Shown here one piece after another: positions 36,781 through 50,520 of a stretch of 64,000 nt of DNA (within the stretch, counting starts at the first letter, position 1; each line of letters opens with the position of its first letter). The notes beneath the pieces are model-generated. The model was not told the DNA's origin. It did not search any database and was given only the letters and a program-made list of their open reading frames with translations. This DNA comes from Rhyacichthys aspro (lineage: Eukaryota > Chordata > Actinopteri > Gobiiformes > Rhyacichthyidae). A program made the position numbers and the translations under genes. The DNA lies in assembly GCA_036850595.1 (NCBI GenBank), contig CM072160.1, forward strand, positions 11,759,906 through 11,823,905, written 5' to 3'.

Positions 36781-39700
36781 CTGGGACAAGTGAGACGGGA
36801 TAAGGAAATGACATGGGCTAGTTTTAAGAGGTTTTGTCCCTGGTGTGTGATTCTGTGCTGAAGCCAGTTAGGCCTGAGCTCCTCTACCACCTGCGTCCCA
36901 TTCTAGGAGTCCGTCTGTAGCTGTTATAAAAGCTCTGCCCGTCACCCAGGGCCTGGGACGGTGACGGCCACAGCGTTTGCTTTGTAAGTCTTTTTTTTTT
37001 CCTCTCCAATATACACACACACAGTTCTCTACAGCCTCAGCTCAACTGTCAGATGAAATGAATGGCAGAAGACGTTATCGATTACACTGGTCCATGATGA
37101 AAAGATGCAAGGCTGGAGAAAAGAAGGTCAGGAAGGCTGGACAGTAAAGAGGAGCTCTTCCTCTCTCAGGAGCTGATAAAAGCCTTTAGTAGCTGGCTGT
37201 GTGCTGAAGGAAAGAGGCTGGTTTCCACAGAGGAGGGCCGAGTGGCATGCGTGGAGAAAGCGATGGCTGTCAGACAGATCAGGAGAAAGCTGTCTCAATG
37301 TTTGGAGCTGGCAGTCTCGGCCCTCCTGGTTTGGCTGGCGATTGGGGCAGACACAGGCAGGCACAGATGAAGGGGCGGCTTCAGGCAGGCCACACAGCCG
37401 CAGAGGTCAGCGAAAGAAGGCACTTCTCTCTAAGGAAAAGGAGGGAACAGTGTCAGTGGAGCACACGCCAAAGTACACATTTGAATTTGCAGACAAAGCT
37501 TCACGGGAACGTCTTGCATTCATTCATTCCCTCGAACATCCTCCCCCACAGTGGCCCTCACACAGACTGCCAGGCTCTCAGCTGGAAAATCAAATCAAAC
37601 ACAATATCGCTAACAGTAAAGCTCGTGCTCTCAGCCGTAGACAATTTATTTAAAGGGAAGACGGTGAGGAAAAGAAAGAGATCAAGGGAGGAGAAAAAAA
37701 GGCCTCATCCGAAGGGAGTTATCATAAGATACAACTTCTGAGACTAAAAATTACATTCTCATTATATTTTAAAAATGATACTTCATATGAAATATACAGA
37801 GGAAGTTCTTCTTTTAGGCGTGGAAAAAACTATCCATTGTTTAACGCAACTGACTCACTCAACTTCCAAAGCTTCCATTAAATGAATTGAACCATTATAC
37901 ACACACGGTGAAAGAGTTGTATTTTTAGATGTATGTATTTATCTCATGACTCCTGAAAACAAAACAAAAAAAATACATGAATATTTACAAGATCTGAAGC
38001 CTAAATGAGCAAGTGTTTTGGAGTATTGATTAGAGCTCTGTCAACCCCAGTGAGATGGTAAATGGCCAATCAGTTTGCTGTTAGGCTTGCTTCAGTTGGC
38101 AGGTGGCCAGGTGAGACAAGACACACAGATTAGGCGATCGCTCAATCACTGGCTCCGAGAGAGGCGGAGATGCTCAGTTCCCGTCAGACCACCCCCATGT
38201 CTTTGTGAACATTAGGACAGAAAAAAAAAAAAAACAATAATCAAGATTTTGTGGGATACAAAATCAAAATGTTCTGACTGAGAGCTAAAAGCAGGTCGGT
38301 CGTGAAAGATATCCGCCATAAAAAGGAGGGCGAGGCAGCAAAGAAAAAGAATAAAGTAAAAATAGTCCCTTGGTCAAACATTGATTGCTTATGTGTCATG
38401 CTCTTGCCTCCTATTTGGGCCAGTCACATCTGTGGTGGACTACTTTAACACATCCAAAATGATATTCTTGGCAGTGTGTGTGTGAATGTACAGTATGTGT
38501 GGACCTGGGCAGTGCTGTTTCTAAGAGAGGCAACAGGAAGGTCCTCCATTTCAAGTGCATGGTATAAACAGACAAAATGATTTCTCTATGATTTATTTTT
38601 ATAAGCACTTTCGTACTACATGTTCAATTTTAGTCACACCAAATCGATTTGCTAAGTGGTTTAATAGAATAATGGTCTATCAAGATGTACTTCAGACTCA
38701 CAAGTTACCAATGTGGTTTGACTGTGTTCTTATAAAAATGCCCTGCTCGTATTTAATCAGATGCAAAGCAGCCAAGGCAGAGAGAAAGGAAAAAAAGTCA
38801 TTTTACTTAAGTGCTGCTGGTTTGAAAAGTTTTTTTGAGAATTCTTTCAAGAGTCTGGAGATGGAGAATGCAGTCTGTGTTTCACTGTGCAGCAAACAAT
38901 AGAAAGGAATGGCCTTCGTTGCCTAAGATAATACAACTGCAGATCACTGGATAAACTTTTACAACAAGCAAAGTTGAGGGAGTTCTGTTGTTTCAATAAA
39001 ACTTATAGCTGGAACTATTTTGACCAAAACCGCTGTAAAGATTAAACCTGGTGCTCAAGCTCAATAAACTGTTAGGGCAATAATTCAACAAAAAAAAATC
39101 ATGTCAAGTAATTCCAGCTGTAATGGAAAAAAAAAATGGAGAATCGTAAAATGTAATTGTCTTCCTTCATGAAAAACTTCATTGCAGATGACAAAGAGGG
39201 AGGGAAGGAATCTCATTGGGAAAGGTTTGTGTCAAAAACAGAGAATTAAAACTGGGAACTGAAAAATGTGAGAACTGACTCTGCTTTGAAGAAATATATA
39301 AATAAAAGAGTCATCAATAAGCATCTTAGCATGTGTGAATAATGTATGTGGCCATTTCCCGTTGCCAGAGGCAGGAGATATTATTACACCATCAGATCAA
39401 CTAGCCAAGGTAATAAGTTGGAGAAAAGAGGGGTTGGGATATTATGAGCCCCCCAAAACCCTTAAGACTCACATATACACACTCCTCACAGACACACACA
39501 CACACAAGGCTTCACTAAAACAAAGAATGGAATCGTAGTCAAATATTGTCATAACTGCAGCTGTTGACACACAGAGCAGTGCAGGCAGAGTTCATGTAAC
39601 TCCTCGTTTAAAATAAGCCACATGAGCGAGTGCTAATGTGTCTGCTAAAACAGTCGAGCTTGTTCGGAATTTGGAGTAGCTCATGCTTAAAATCAGCTAT

Positions 39701-42700
39701 GAAATAACACGAGAACATACTCACAGTTACATAAAAAACAGTCCGAACAGTTCGAACTAGAAACTTGAATCTGAAAGTACTCAACATAATGCCGCTCCCT
39801 GTTTTCTGATCTGTTTGTGTTTTATTCTGTGATTTATTAGGAAGATTAAAAATCAAAGTACATTGAACTGGACCAGATCTTCATGACAAAAATGCATCAC
39901 ATAACCCAGCTTTCTATTACAAATAATCCTCAGTTCTTTTCTAACAATGCTTAGCTTAATGCAATATGAAATTGGTCTAATATCTTACAGGCCGGCACAA
40001 GCTAATTTCACAGTTTGAGAGCAACAGCGCTAAAGTAATTTGTGAAAAATTGGAAAAATACATTGATCAGGAGCCACAGTTGAACGTCCTTCGAATTCAG
40101 TGACTTCCAGAAAGAAATAAGGTTAAGAAAGTCTGTTTATTCTTTGATTTCTGACTCAAGTGTAATGACTAGAAAAAGTGACAATGGCCAGTAGAGTCAC
40201 TCAAACTGTTAACACGCACAAATCTCTCTTGGGAAGTTCAGACGAAGGGCTGATTATAAACAGGATTTTTAAGTTTGTCTCACCTTTTCGTTTTTACAAC
40301 AGGTCAAAGATCACGCTATAAGTGATGCACCTTTAGAAAAACGAAAGAGAAGATGAGGAGAGGTATGAAGAGAGGGGAAATTCTGTAATACGAGAGGTTA
40401 AAGGGCGCTGACTGCAGCAGCAAAAAGCAGATGCTGGACGCTTCATATTACACTGCATCAATGGCTGACCAGGATATCAGCTATATACGACCTGGGCTGC
40501 CCTTTCTACTGACAGGAGCATGAAGGGTGGGGGCTGTGCATACAAATAGAGCAGGGGGCCAGTAGAGATGGTGACAAGAAAGAGGAAGACGCTGGAGGAA
40601 GAGTGATAGGAGGTTAGCAGGGGTAATTAGCAGGCGTTGTTGAGTGACAGGGGTTGGTGGTGAGAGTGGAGGTCTGCCATGTCTAAGGGAGGAACCTGAA
40701 AGTGGAGAATGGAGTGAAAAAGTAGATTTCCAGGTTTCTATTTCTAAGCGCTGAGAGTGCTCCAGTCTGATATCACTGTGACATTTCTCATCCTTCGTCA
40801 TTTATCTTCCTCCGATCCACACCTGTTCACCATTTCTTCTTCTCCTCATAAGCATGCCGGTCAGTCTCTCCCCAAATCTCCTTTCTTTGGAGAAATCTGC
40901 TTGCCTTATGCTAAGTTGCACTCCAGATATCATGTGACACAAACAACTCAGTGAATGTGGCTCGTCTTTTAATAGTAACTGCCCTCATTTTATTCGCCTG
41001 CCGTCCCGGCCCCCCCATATCTCTCGTTCCTTCTATCTCCGCTCTTGTTCCTTGTTCACACAACACCTTATGCTGCAGTAGCACGCTAATGTGCTGCAAG
41101 GTCATCATCTCCACAGCAACCAGAAATGTCTGTTTAAAGCAAGGACAAAGTGGTTAGTGTTGCCACATCGGTCGTGATTGTTTAGTGATATGAAGAAAAA
41201 TCATAAAAAAGACAAGTTTGCTCTTTTAAAGATAATATGGTTGACCTTAAATCTTGACCTAAGCATTAATACAACCATCTTGAAAACATTTTAGTGAGAC
41301 AATAATATGAATGCCCACAAAAAGTATTATTTTGTTTACTGTATAATGCTCTTGCAGCCATATTTTGGATCTAGTTGATAGGGTTTTACGACCAATTTAG
41401 CAATCGATTCGTTGTGGTAAGCTTCTAGACCTTCTGTAATACATAATAAAAGGTATTTAGCAAAACTAAAAGGGATTTTCTTTGACTGGGTTTTTATAGA
41501 CGTACTGCCTAATGCACGGAGCATCTTCAAATGTGTTCAGCATATGAATGTCTCCTTTTCTTTGACCTTCAAGACAAGATTGCAAGATGAGATTAGCAAC
41601 AGCCAAAAATGTCAGAAAATATGGACATATTGTAAGAACAGGATAACGGATTATGCCTTGGGATGACTGTTGTAATGCGATAATTCACTGGTTGGTTTTG
41701 GGTTAAAGTTTTATTTAGGTGTTTATGTTTGGTGACCTACATTTCACTCGGTCACTGGTGGTGGTGTTAAATTTATATAGATACAAGTGAGACAGCCACT
41801 GGGCACTTAAGTGAAGGGGAGGTCTCACCACACACTCATGCTTTTGCTTACTTTGACGCTCATTCACATCACTATGTTTTATGCTGTTTAAATGCCTCAA
41901 ACAAGACATCATAGTACCAAGTATATGCTTTCCCATATTTGTCGTTCATCTTTATTTTTTATAAATAAAAAACACACAACATATTCTGTAGTCTGGACAA
42001 TGGCACTCAGAGAGCAACTACGTTTTTAAGGTAAATGGCATGCATTTATATAGCGCTTATACCCTTCTCAGGCACCCAAAGAGCTTTCCATCATGCTTCC
42101 ATTCGCTCCATTCACACACATTCACACCTGGGGCAGACAGAGAGGCAGGCTGCCATACGGGCCAAACTCACCTGTACAGTCACACACATTTATACACCAG
42201 TGCTGTGGCACTGAAGGCAAGGTGGGTGAGGTGTCTTGCCCAAGGACACAATGACAGTATGAACAGGAGGGAGCGGGAATCGAACCGCAAACCTTCCGGT
42301 TACTGGACGTCTGGGGCAGAGTGGCTCAGTAGTTAGAGCAGAATGAAACATGGTTCAGAAGGTGCTGTAGTTTTCATGTTTCAAGGAGAGAAAACAATAG
42401 AAGCTAAGAACTTTCACAGTTATACAATTACAATTTTCAATGTAAAATGTCAGCCATCTATAATTATTTGATACCCTGCTCTTTTCTGTTAAATACAGAT
42501 TATGACTAATCATGATCATTTTTTCTGCAGTTAGCTCGAACACACCCAGGCAAGCTCTGCGATTTGATGCAACATTCTTCAGCTGAGTGCGATGATAGTC
42601 CATTATGAGGATCTGGTGATCTTAGCCTTTCCTCAATTTTCTTGCAAAACACACACACACTGGGTATTAGTATTGACCACAAACCATGAGACAGCACTTC

Positions 42701-45700
42701 TAGAGAACACACGACTGTAGAGATGAATGGAAGGTCAGTGGGTACATTGGTATTCACAGTGCAGTCGCATGAATGATATGTATGCGCTACCTCGACTATC
42801 ATGCAGTTTCTGGTCCTGCATAAGCACACGTATGACTGCCTCCTTCAGTGGTAAGACAAACAGTAGGGAGGGGAGACAACGGGGGCAGTCAAGTGGCACG
42901 TGTGCAAGCTGTCGTCTGCTCTGTGATATCAGCGCAAGTGTTTAAACAGCCTGACGTGCACACGGAGACAGGAGGGGAAGCAGTTACGGTAGTTAAAGTC
43001 AGTGTCAGTAGGGATTTGAGATAATATATGTTTACATTTACGGTTGTGGATTCATTTATGCATGTTAATAAGGCAGTAATTACAAGCACTGGGTTGTTTG
43101 CCTGAAAGAATGATTTCCCTGCTTTTGCTCCCATATCTTTCTGCGGTTGCTACCTGGATGCTGGTGCTACCACTGTGGTGTAATGCAGCGGCAGCCAGGA
43201 TGTCATTGAGTTCATGGACATAAACCAAGCTACTGCCAGACTAGTCTGCTCCTCTCAGGAATAGCAATGGAGGAGGAGTGAGTGTGTAAGTGGGGAAGGG
43301 TGGAAAGAATGGAAAACATCGGCAATAAGCGAAAGAGGGACAGTCAGACAGCACTGGGTGATAGAGAGGAGACATGTCAGGGATATAGATGTAATATGTC
43401 GGAGAGGGGGAGACGGATGAAAAAGTAGTCTGCCTACTTGGAAAAAAAAAAACGACCACCTGTGCATGTGGCATTTCAAGCACAGTGTCATTATCAAACA
43501 TGAAAAAGAGACAGAGAGAGGCTTTTTATTCTGAAACGGGAGACATGTACTGACCATGTAAGCAGACAGGTGAATATCAGAGCCTTAGAAAAGACAGACA
43601 AATAGGCAGGCTGATGTGAAGACAGGCAGACAGAAGGAAGACAGGTTACATGGCCTGTGATAGACAGTGTGGAGATGTACAGCATGTAATGAGACGGAAG
43701 CAGTAAAGGAAAGGTGTCAGACAGACAGATAATGTTTGAAGTGAAATATGAGTTAAAAGAAAGAATTATTACTAATATTCAATATGCGTTTGTTAACTTA
43801 GCTTTGGTTTCTGCATCTTTGACCATATGACATAAATCTTGACATGAGATGTAATCCTGTGCAGCATTTGAGCTACTGTGCATAACTTAACAGTGATTAA
43901 TTACAACCACACAGACTTTCATTATAGTAAAGGTAAACCCCAGAATGAGAAGGCACAGGGCACAGTTTATTTCTAATGGGAAGTTTTTCATTGGTGCTTG
44001 CAGTTCCTCGTGAGGAATGCATCTATGAATTTTAATGATTAACACAAACCATGACGGGATCATTTTAGCATTTCTTATAAATTCATGGAATACACAACAG
44101 CATGTTAATAGTATAAATAGGCTGAAAAGACTCAAATAAGTCTGAAAGGTCTAACGTTAGACACTAGTCATCGAGGCTTAGTGCATTTTTAACATTCTCC
44201 AGTCTGCGGTATTTTAGATCAAATCAGGAAATACCAAAAGAGTGGATGTCTCCCACAAGAAAATGTGCTTTCCAACTTCTTAACCGCACACATAAAGCAT
44301 CTATGAGTTGACATCACAGCAGCATTTGGCCAAACTGAGGATAATCTGTACTCCTCAGCTGTCTGTGACCAGTGATTCAGTTTGACACCTTAATCTGTGG
44401 AAATCACACAGGGTTCCCTTCGTGGAGCCAAGTGTATTTACTATAGATTACATCTTCCACTGCTGTGCATTAGTATAGTGACAGCTTTGCAGACTGCAGG
44501 GAAAACAGCAATCATACACCATTGACTGACTCGCTGTGATTTTGCCACTCACCAAATAGCCTCGTAGGACTCCCCCAACCGCTTGTGTAAGTGGCTGACT
44601 GACTGTCCGTCGCCAGTGACAAAGTCTGTGATCGAAATGCATCCAAAGTGGGCCCCAGTCATGTTCTACTGCCGTCACCTTGATCAGACTATGCTGCCTC
44701 TTTTCTAGATAATTAAATAATGTAAATCAGGATGTATTGGTGTTATTCCGCATACACACACTAACACAGCTCATCTGCATTCCACACACCGACTCATGCC
44801 TGCTGAGGACAGCAGAGAGATGACATCACTTCTAAAGGACACATTAGTTATTGGGTGGGGGAGGTAAAGAAGAGAGGACATGTAGATCCCCCTTTGTTTA
44901 AATGAATATTAAATCTAAGGCAGGTAGTATCACTGCTCTGTCTCATGCTCCTCCTCACTTAGGGGCTCCTTCTTCTTCACATTTGCTATTATTTAGTCCG
45001 AATGGTGTGCTGTGAAATCCGGTATATATCTGAGAGCCTCTGCACTCTCACTGCTCTATACTCTAATGACCTTGTAGATCTGCTTGCTCTGATCTGCAGA
45101 GGAGCTGTTTCAACTCACAAGAAAATATGTGAAGCAGAAAAACACAGTGAGAAAGCTGCATTAAGACAAACAGAGCTGTACTGGAGTTGGATGAAGTCGG
45201 TTACAGAAGAAGAAAAAGTAAATAAAAAAGGGGTAAATCGGTTATTTTTTTGTCACTGAATTGTGAGTGAACCACAAATCAATTTAACTGTTAAGCTCTA
45301 GCGATTCTTTTTTCCCATGTGATCAGAGGTTCAGGAGGTCTCCTATTAAAGCTCATTACTTGATGTCAGGGTTCACTATTAAGTATTTGTAACTCAATTT
45401 GAGTGATTCTATTGCATTGAAAGAGTGAAATGTAAGCTGTCAGGAACAATTTAGTCAAAGCAAAGTAAGCTGAATTGCCTCAAATCAGCTAATTATCATT
45501 ACATTGTAAACTTTTCATTCCAGGCCTTCAGATTGCTGAGGCTTCAGCTATAATCCAGTTAAAGGGACCATTTTAACTCCTTTGTTTATATCAAGAGGGT
45601 CTTTTTTGAGTATGAATTTCTCAGCCAATCACATCTCACATAAAATTCAGACAGGTGATCAGAGTTTGTATTCACTGATGAGCATAGTATATTAATTTTA

Positions 45701-46455
45701 CTAAATTGAATGATTGTTACAACACAATATGCTGTTATTAATAGAGGAAGTTGATCTCCCCTCTATTATTATATTTTTTCATTTGTTTCCTTTATACTTT
45801 TGAATGAAACACTGTCAAAACATGGAGGCCTGAATTTATCTGACATGTATAAACCGTTTATATGAATTTCACTTACATTGATTCTTTTGTTTTCACTGAA
45901 ATGAGCTGTGTTCACCAGTGTGTGCCCCTGGTGCAGACGGCCTGATCAACACGGGAGTTTAATCATTTCCTGAGGGCAGCGCCAGTGTAAACACCAGTAG
46001 TCTTGTCATTATACAGGGGAGGGTAGTGTGGTTCACAAGTCTGCCAGTTTTGGATGTATGTTTGTGTTTTCATTCATTCATCCATACATGGGTGTCAGCA
46101 GTAGGAACGAAAAAAGGGATTTAAGTCAAGTCAAGTGAAGTAAGGGAAAGCATGAGAGGAACAGAGACAGTACACAACCAAACTGTGCGCCGCTAACTAT
46201 TCTGCGGAACATTAAACACTAACCATTCTTTTGTCTGCTCAGCTCTTTTCCACATTAAACTGTCGCGCCTCAAACCACCGCACTTTACTGGTGAAGCACG
46301 CTGACCATCTGCATACACAAATGCAGCCGTATACACTGTGAGTTCCTCGAACAGATGGTAATGAGGAATCCTAAAAGCGATAAGGCAAAGCTAAACGTGA
46401 GCAGGGACCACTCAATAGTCTAAACAAAGTCACACACGCACAAGCAAAAGCGAAG
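36781..46455. other. Non-coding stretch upstream of the start exon
   Basis: If either upstream first exon is real, this is 5' UTR intron of mbnl1. It contains one teleost interspersed repeat (42.03-42.34 kb). The longest open frames, at 37.2-37.7 kb on the plus strand, have no recognisable domain. Nothing else was identified. Confidence 0.7.
42028..42343. mobile_element. Common teleost interspersed repeat with tRNA-like tail
   Basis: It begins with TGCATTTATATAGCGCTTAT and contains the familiar CTTGCCCAAGGACACAATGA and GGGAATCGAACCGCAAACC blocks of a high-copy fish repeat. It ends with GTGGCTCAGTAGTTAGAGCA (42321-42340), a tRNA A-box-like sequence, either the head of a second truncated SINE or part of the same unit. 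It is non-coding. Confidence 0.75.
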
Positions 46456-46539
46456 ACTTACTGTATCTCTGCATGGACTCATCTGAGTGCTGCTGAGGGG
46501 AGACTGGAAAGTGAAAACCTCATGCTTGCTTGGCGGCAC

Positions 46540-46700
46540 TCCTCTCGTTCCCTCCCTCCGTCACTGTCCCCTCCTTGTTCCTCCTCTTGCTTTCTGGCCT
46601 GCCTCTTTTCCTTCCTCCTTCCTCCTTCCTCCTTTCCTCCTCACCCGTCCTTCACTCCCTTCTCTGTCTCTCTCTCCCCTACATTCTTTCTCCCTCTTTC
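46540..46700. repeat. Polypyrimidine/polypurine tract
   Basis: The plus strand is almost entirely C and T, including repeated CCTTCCTCCTT units at about 46608-46640; the minus strand is GGAAGGAGG-type purine sequence. Such mirror-like tracts can adopt triplex structures and often lie near promoters. Confidence 0.7.
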
Positions 46701-46740
46701 CTTCTTGGCAGAGCCCTATTGTATTCAGACACAGCAGCCT

Positions 46741-46750
46741 CCATATAAGG
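46741..46750. promoter_or_regulatory. CArG box (SRF-type site)
   Basis: CCATATAAGG fits CC(A/T)6GG exactly. SRF sites of this form drive muscle and growth-response genes, which would suit mbnl1. A chance match in 64 kb is possible but not very likely. Confidence 0.45.
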
Positions 46751-47130
46751 CAGCACAGCTAAACATGTCACACATAATTTATCCACAGTGGGCTGCGAGT
46801 TCACCTTTCACAGCTCGCACTTGGATCGTATGCAAAAGAGGGAGGAGAGGGCAACTTAACTCAGACAAACTTCTTCTGTCAACAGCCTCAATTTCACACT
46901 GCGTGAGAGTGAGTGCATTTGTGTGGATGTTAACAAATGCTGACAATCAGACCGTGAAAATGCTTGCAGAGACTGAAAATGCAATTCACCTGCACTGCAC
47001 ACTGCACTTTTTCTTCCTCTACCATCTGTATCTGCAGGCTGTAAATCTCATCCAAACGCTGTTTATAAGATGTGTCCACCTGCACACCTCCTCCCGCCCG
47101 CCTTGTCCCCCATACTACCTTTATAAAACA

Positions 47131-50100
47131 TGAGTGACAGCAGAGGAGTGAGGGAGAAAGCCAGCTGCTGCACAAATAGAATTAAGAGTGGATTACACAG
47201 AGAGAGGAGGAGTTGTAGCCTTTTGTTTTTGTGCATGAAACAAATCAGGAAGATGCGGGGAGTTAAAAAGGGGGCTGAGATAAAAATAATGTGTCAACAA
47301 ATAAGACACCACACTGAGAGTGCTGTCTGCTTGGAAGAAACAGCGCACTTCCCTCTGATGATGTGTCAGGTTTTGCACAATCAATGGCTTTAAAAATACA
47401 TGCCTGCTGACCTCTGCGGTGCCTTCTCTACCTCGTCTGGATGAGTTTTTCATGTTGCAGCCTTTATACTGTGCTTAGAGAAGCAGACAATCGCGAAAAT
47501 AGTCAGACTGAGAACAATAACAATAGCTGCACTTGAGTAGCATGGCTAGCTGCTAGCTCTCTCCACCCTCCCTCCTCCACAGGCTCAGTCCACTCACAGG
47601 ACAGCAAGAGTCACAGCTCTGTTGCCATGGAGTCAAACTCCATCAAACAGGACGTCAGGTGCGTGTGTGTTTGTGGAGGTGTGTGTGTGTGTGTCAGGTG
47701 GGTGTTACCAAGTGACTCAGAGCCACATCACTGACTTGTGGCTGCCATATATCAGGCTGTTTGGAATGTATCACTCCATTGGTTTGTGTGTGTAGAGTGA
47801 GAAGGAAAGGTGTTGATTGAGAAGCAGCCTGCAGCATGCTCTCCAAAGTACTTTTGATGGATCTCTGTGCTGCTTTATGTGTTAATGTTTATCTTCAGCT
47901 TCTATAAATATTTATTCATTTGTTCATTGAGTCAAAGCAATGCAATGCAGACCCCAGTAATGTGGAATTTTGAATTTAGAGAAGCCAGGTCTCCATCCAT
48001 TGCCCAAAAAAGGATCGGTTGCATCCTGGTGTATTGTATTGTCTCATTGATAATATATGATAATGCTTTACTCTGCAAAAAAATGTGTATTTACACAGAA
48101 TGAAGTGATAGAAGACATATCATTATGCCCACTCCAAGTGCACATGTCAGAGACAGATTTAGAGCCTTGCTCATTGACACTTAAGAAGGTCAGCTGCTTT
48201 CCCACACGTGTCACTGGACCAAGTGCAATGTGGCAAAATGGGCTGCGCAGGATACTTTAAGCCAAAATGAGTCACATAAAAACAAAATGAAAAAAAAAAT
48301 TAGGCCCTAATGTCTGTTGACACTGAAATCCCTTTGTTCTTCTCAACTGCTATGTCATGAGTACAACTGCAAAGGAGCATCATGTCACACTGCACTAGAC
48401 AATACTTGATAATTATGACTATGATGCACTTTGAGTCTCAAGTAGAGAGACAGAGAGGGGCAACAAGAAAGAGGAAAAGTTTTGGAGATGTAGCTACATA
48501 ATCGCAGCTACAGCAGATAATTTAATGCTTGCTGAGGTTCCTGTTTAGTGCTGTGCAAAGGTCTGTATATCAAGAACAAGCCACTGTCCCTCACTTCCTA
48601 ATTCAACATGCTCTAATAAAAACAAGGCCACACAACCATAAACACGTCTTTGGTAATCCAGGTCATTGAAGCAAGAATAAAAGAAAGAGAATTCGTTACT
48701 GATTTATGTATTTTGAATCCTTCACTTTTGATCTGTACTGCTCACTAAAGCCAGAGCTGGAACCAGTGAAAAAGAAATCTGAGAATATCACAGATCTTAC
48801 CAAATGGAAAATCCAGCTGGGCAACCAGGAGTGTGTCTGAGAGTTTCTCCGATTCATGAAAGAAGTGAAACAACGCATGACTATCTGAGGTGAAATCAAT
48901 AAATGGATCATCTTCTGACAACAGCAGCCTTTTGATCTGTTATACTGTTCAACTAATTGCTTGCAGAGCACAGCTGTTTTATTATGAACACTTTGTGACC
49001 ACTGCACTCCAAAATATGACTGTTGTTCCCAAAGTTTTCACCACTCACCACTGAAAGGGCTTTGGCAAAACCACTATTAAAGTTTTAGATAATGTTTAAG
49101 ACAACAATTCATGTATACAGCCCTTTTTCATTGGTCAGCTTTGCATCAACCAAACACCACAGCTGAATCATTACTGAGCAGAGGCCAAGATACAGATGCA
49201 ACTGTCGCATTGGTGTCTAATGGATAATTTCATCAGACAACAACACTAAAAATAAAAGAGGGACTTTTAATGAAAGGACAAGAAAAGAAGGCTCTCCATT
49301 CTGAGTTTTGACAGGCAGATTTTTGCATGAGCAGAGAGAAGCACTGCTCTGTCAGTGCTAAATGGAGAGGAAACTGAATATTCAACATTTCTTTGTCTGA
49401 TCTGCGTTTGCATTTCATTCTCTCAAACGCACAGCAAAGATACACCTCAAATAATTCCAAGAGTCGTCAGATTGTTTAGGATGGTGTTAAAAAATGATGT
49501 CACATGGTGAGTCTCAAGAAGGAGAGGTGAAATCTCCCATTTGAGCCGTGAGTAATAAAGTTTAGTAATCCCGCCCCTGAATTGCAGCAATCGCATTTTT
49601 CAGCCTGTCTGTGTATCTGGTGCAACAGATATGGTCACGAGGCTCAGTGGCCGTTAAACCACAAACTGAACCATAGTGGGCAGACACACTACCTGCCAAT
49701 CAGCTTTCCCCTCTACCACTGGAGACGTGAGATACATCCAAAAGGCTCAGTTAGCATTATACTTTAAAATAACAGTATTGGTTATAAAAAATGAAAATTA
49801 TTTTGAGTAGTTCTTGCCCTTTAGTGTGTCCATCCTCAGTTTATGTCAGGATCAAACTTTCAACTTTAGTCTTTCCTTTGCATCGACACTATACACAGAC
49901 ATAAAACAAAGGCTACGAGTTTTGACACATGTTTACTCCCTTGCAACAAAGTCCACCCTTATATAATTCAACATCCCATTTGCACTTACTCACACTTGTT
50001 ACACTTATCAGCTGCACTTATGCTTGCTAATATGAAAAATTTAGATGTAATAGTCAAATTTTATGTTGTTTTATGGTAATTTGGATTTACAATGTTAAAA

Positions 50101-50520
50101 TAAGCTTTAAATAAACTCAAAAATAAATGTGAAACTTTGTAGGAACAAACTGCTGTGTCCTCTGTAAAAAGCTGTGCATACTCAAACTTTAATTGTTAAT
50201 AAAAAATAAGCACACCAGTATTGTAATGCAAAAACCTCCTCAGTGTGTTCAGTTGCAGTAATAGGAAAAGCTGTACAAACTGAGCTGAGAGAGTCAGTGA
50301 CAGACCGAGTCTAACAAAGCCTTCCCACATGCTTGCAACAGCAAACACTTCGAGCAACAGGCTGAGAAGTTGTCGGAATCATAATCTGTCAGATATTAAC
50401 GGCTGATCCTGTCATTTGAATGAAGCTCGTCCTCTCCCGAGCCAGTCCCACACATCTAAACAGAACATCTAGAGAAGCTGCGAGCGGTCCATACACACAG
50501 ACACAGAGAGGCTGCCTTAC
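47131..50520. other. Non-coding stretch between the two candidate upstream exons
   Basis: A GT-rich simple repeat at about 47660-47697 is the only distinct feature. No gene, RNA or transposon was recognised. Confidence 0.7.
47660..47697. repeat. GT-rich simple repeat
   Basis: Interrupted GTGTGT repeat with a TTTGTGGAG interruption. Confidence 0.8.

Larger units (their letters stand above)
46462..47130 (-). promoter_or_regulatory. Second candidate upstream promoter/first exon with purine-rich leader
   Basis: On the minus strand a TATA-like TTTTATAAAGG (about 47119-47129) precedes a G-rich stretch, then a CArG box (46741-46750), a roughly 150-nt purine tract, and a consensus donor, ATACA followed by GTAAGT at 46461-46456. 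This is a plausible alternative 5' UTR exon. Open frames here are low-complexity results of the purine/pyrimidine tract. Unproven without transcript data. Confidence 0.3.

Noticed and set aside
37201..37741. Two overlapping plus-strand frames of 150 and 164 residues
   Set aside because: Both frames are open over the same bases with no domain, no Kozak preference and no exon signals. They are chance frames in a purine-rich stretch.
46487..47133. A 203-residue plus-strand open frame and shorter overlapping ones
   Set aside because: The N-terminal part is Ser/Pro/Leu low complexity from the pyrimidine tract, and the rest has no recognisable domain or splice support.
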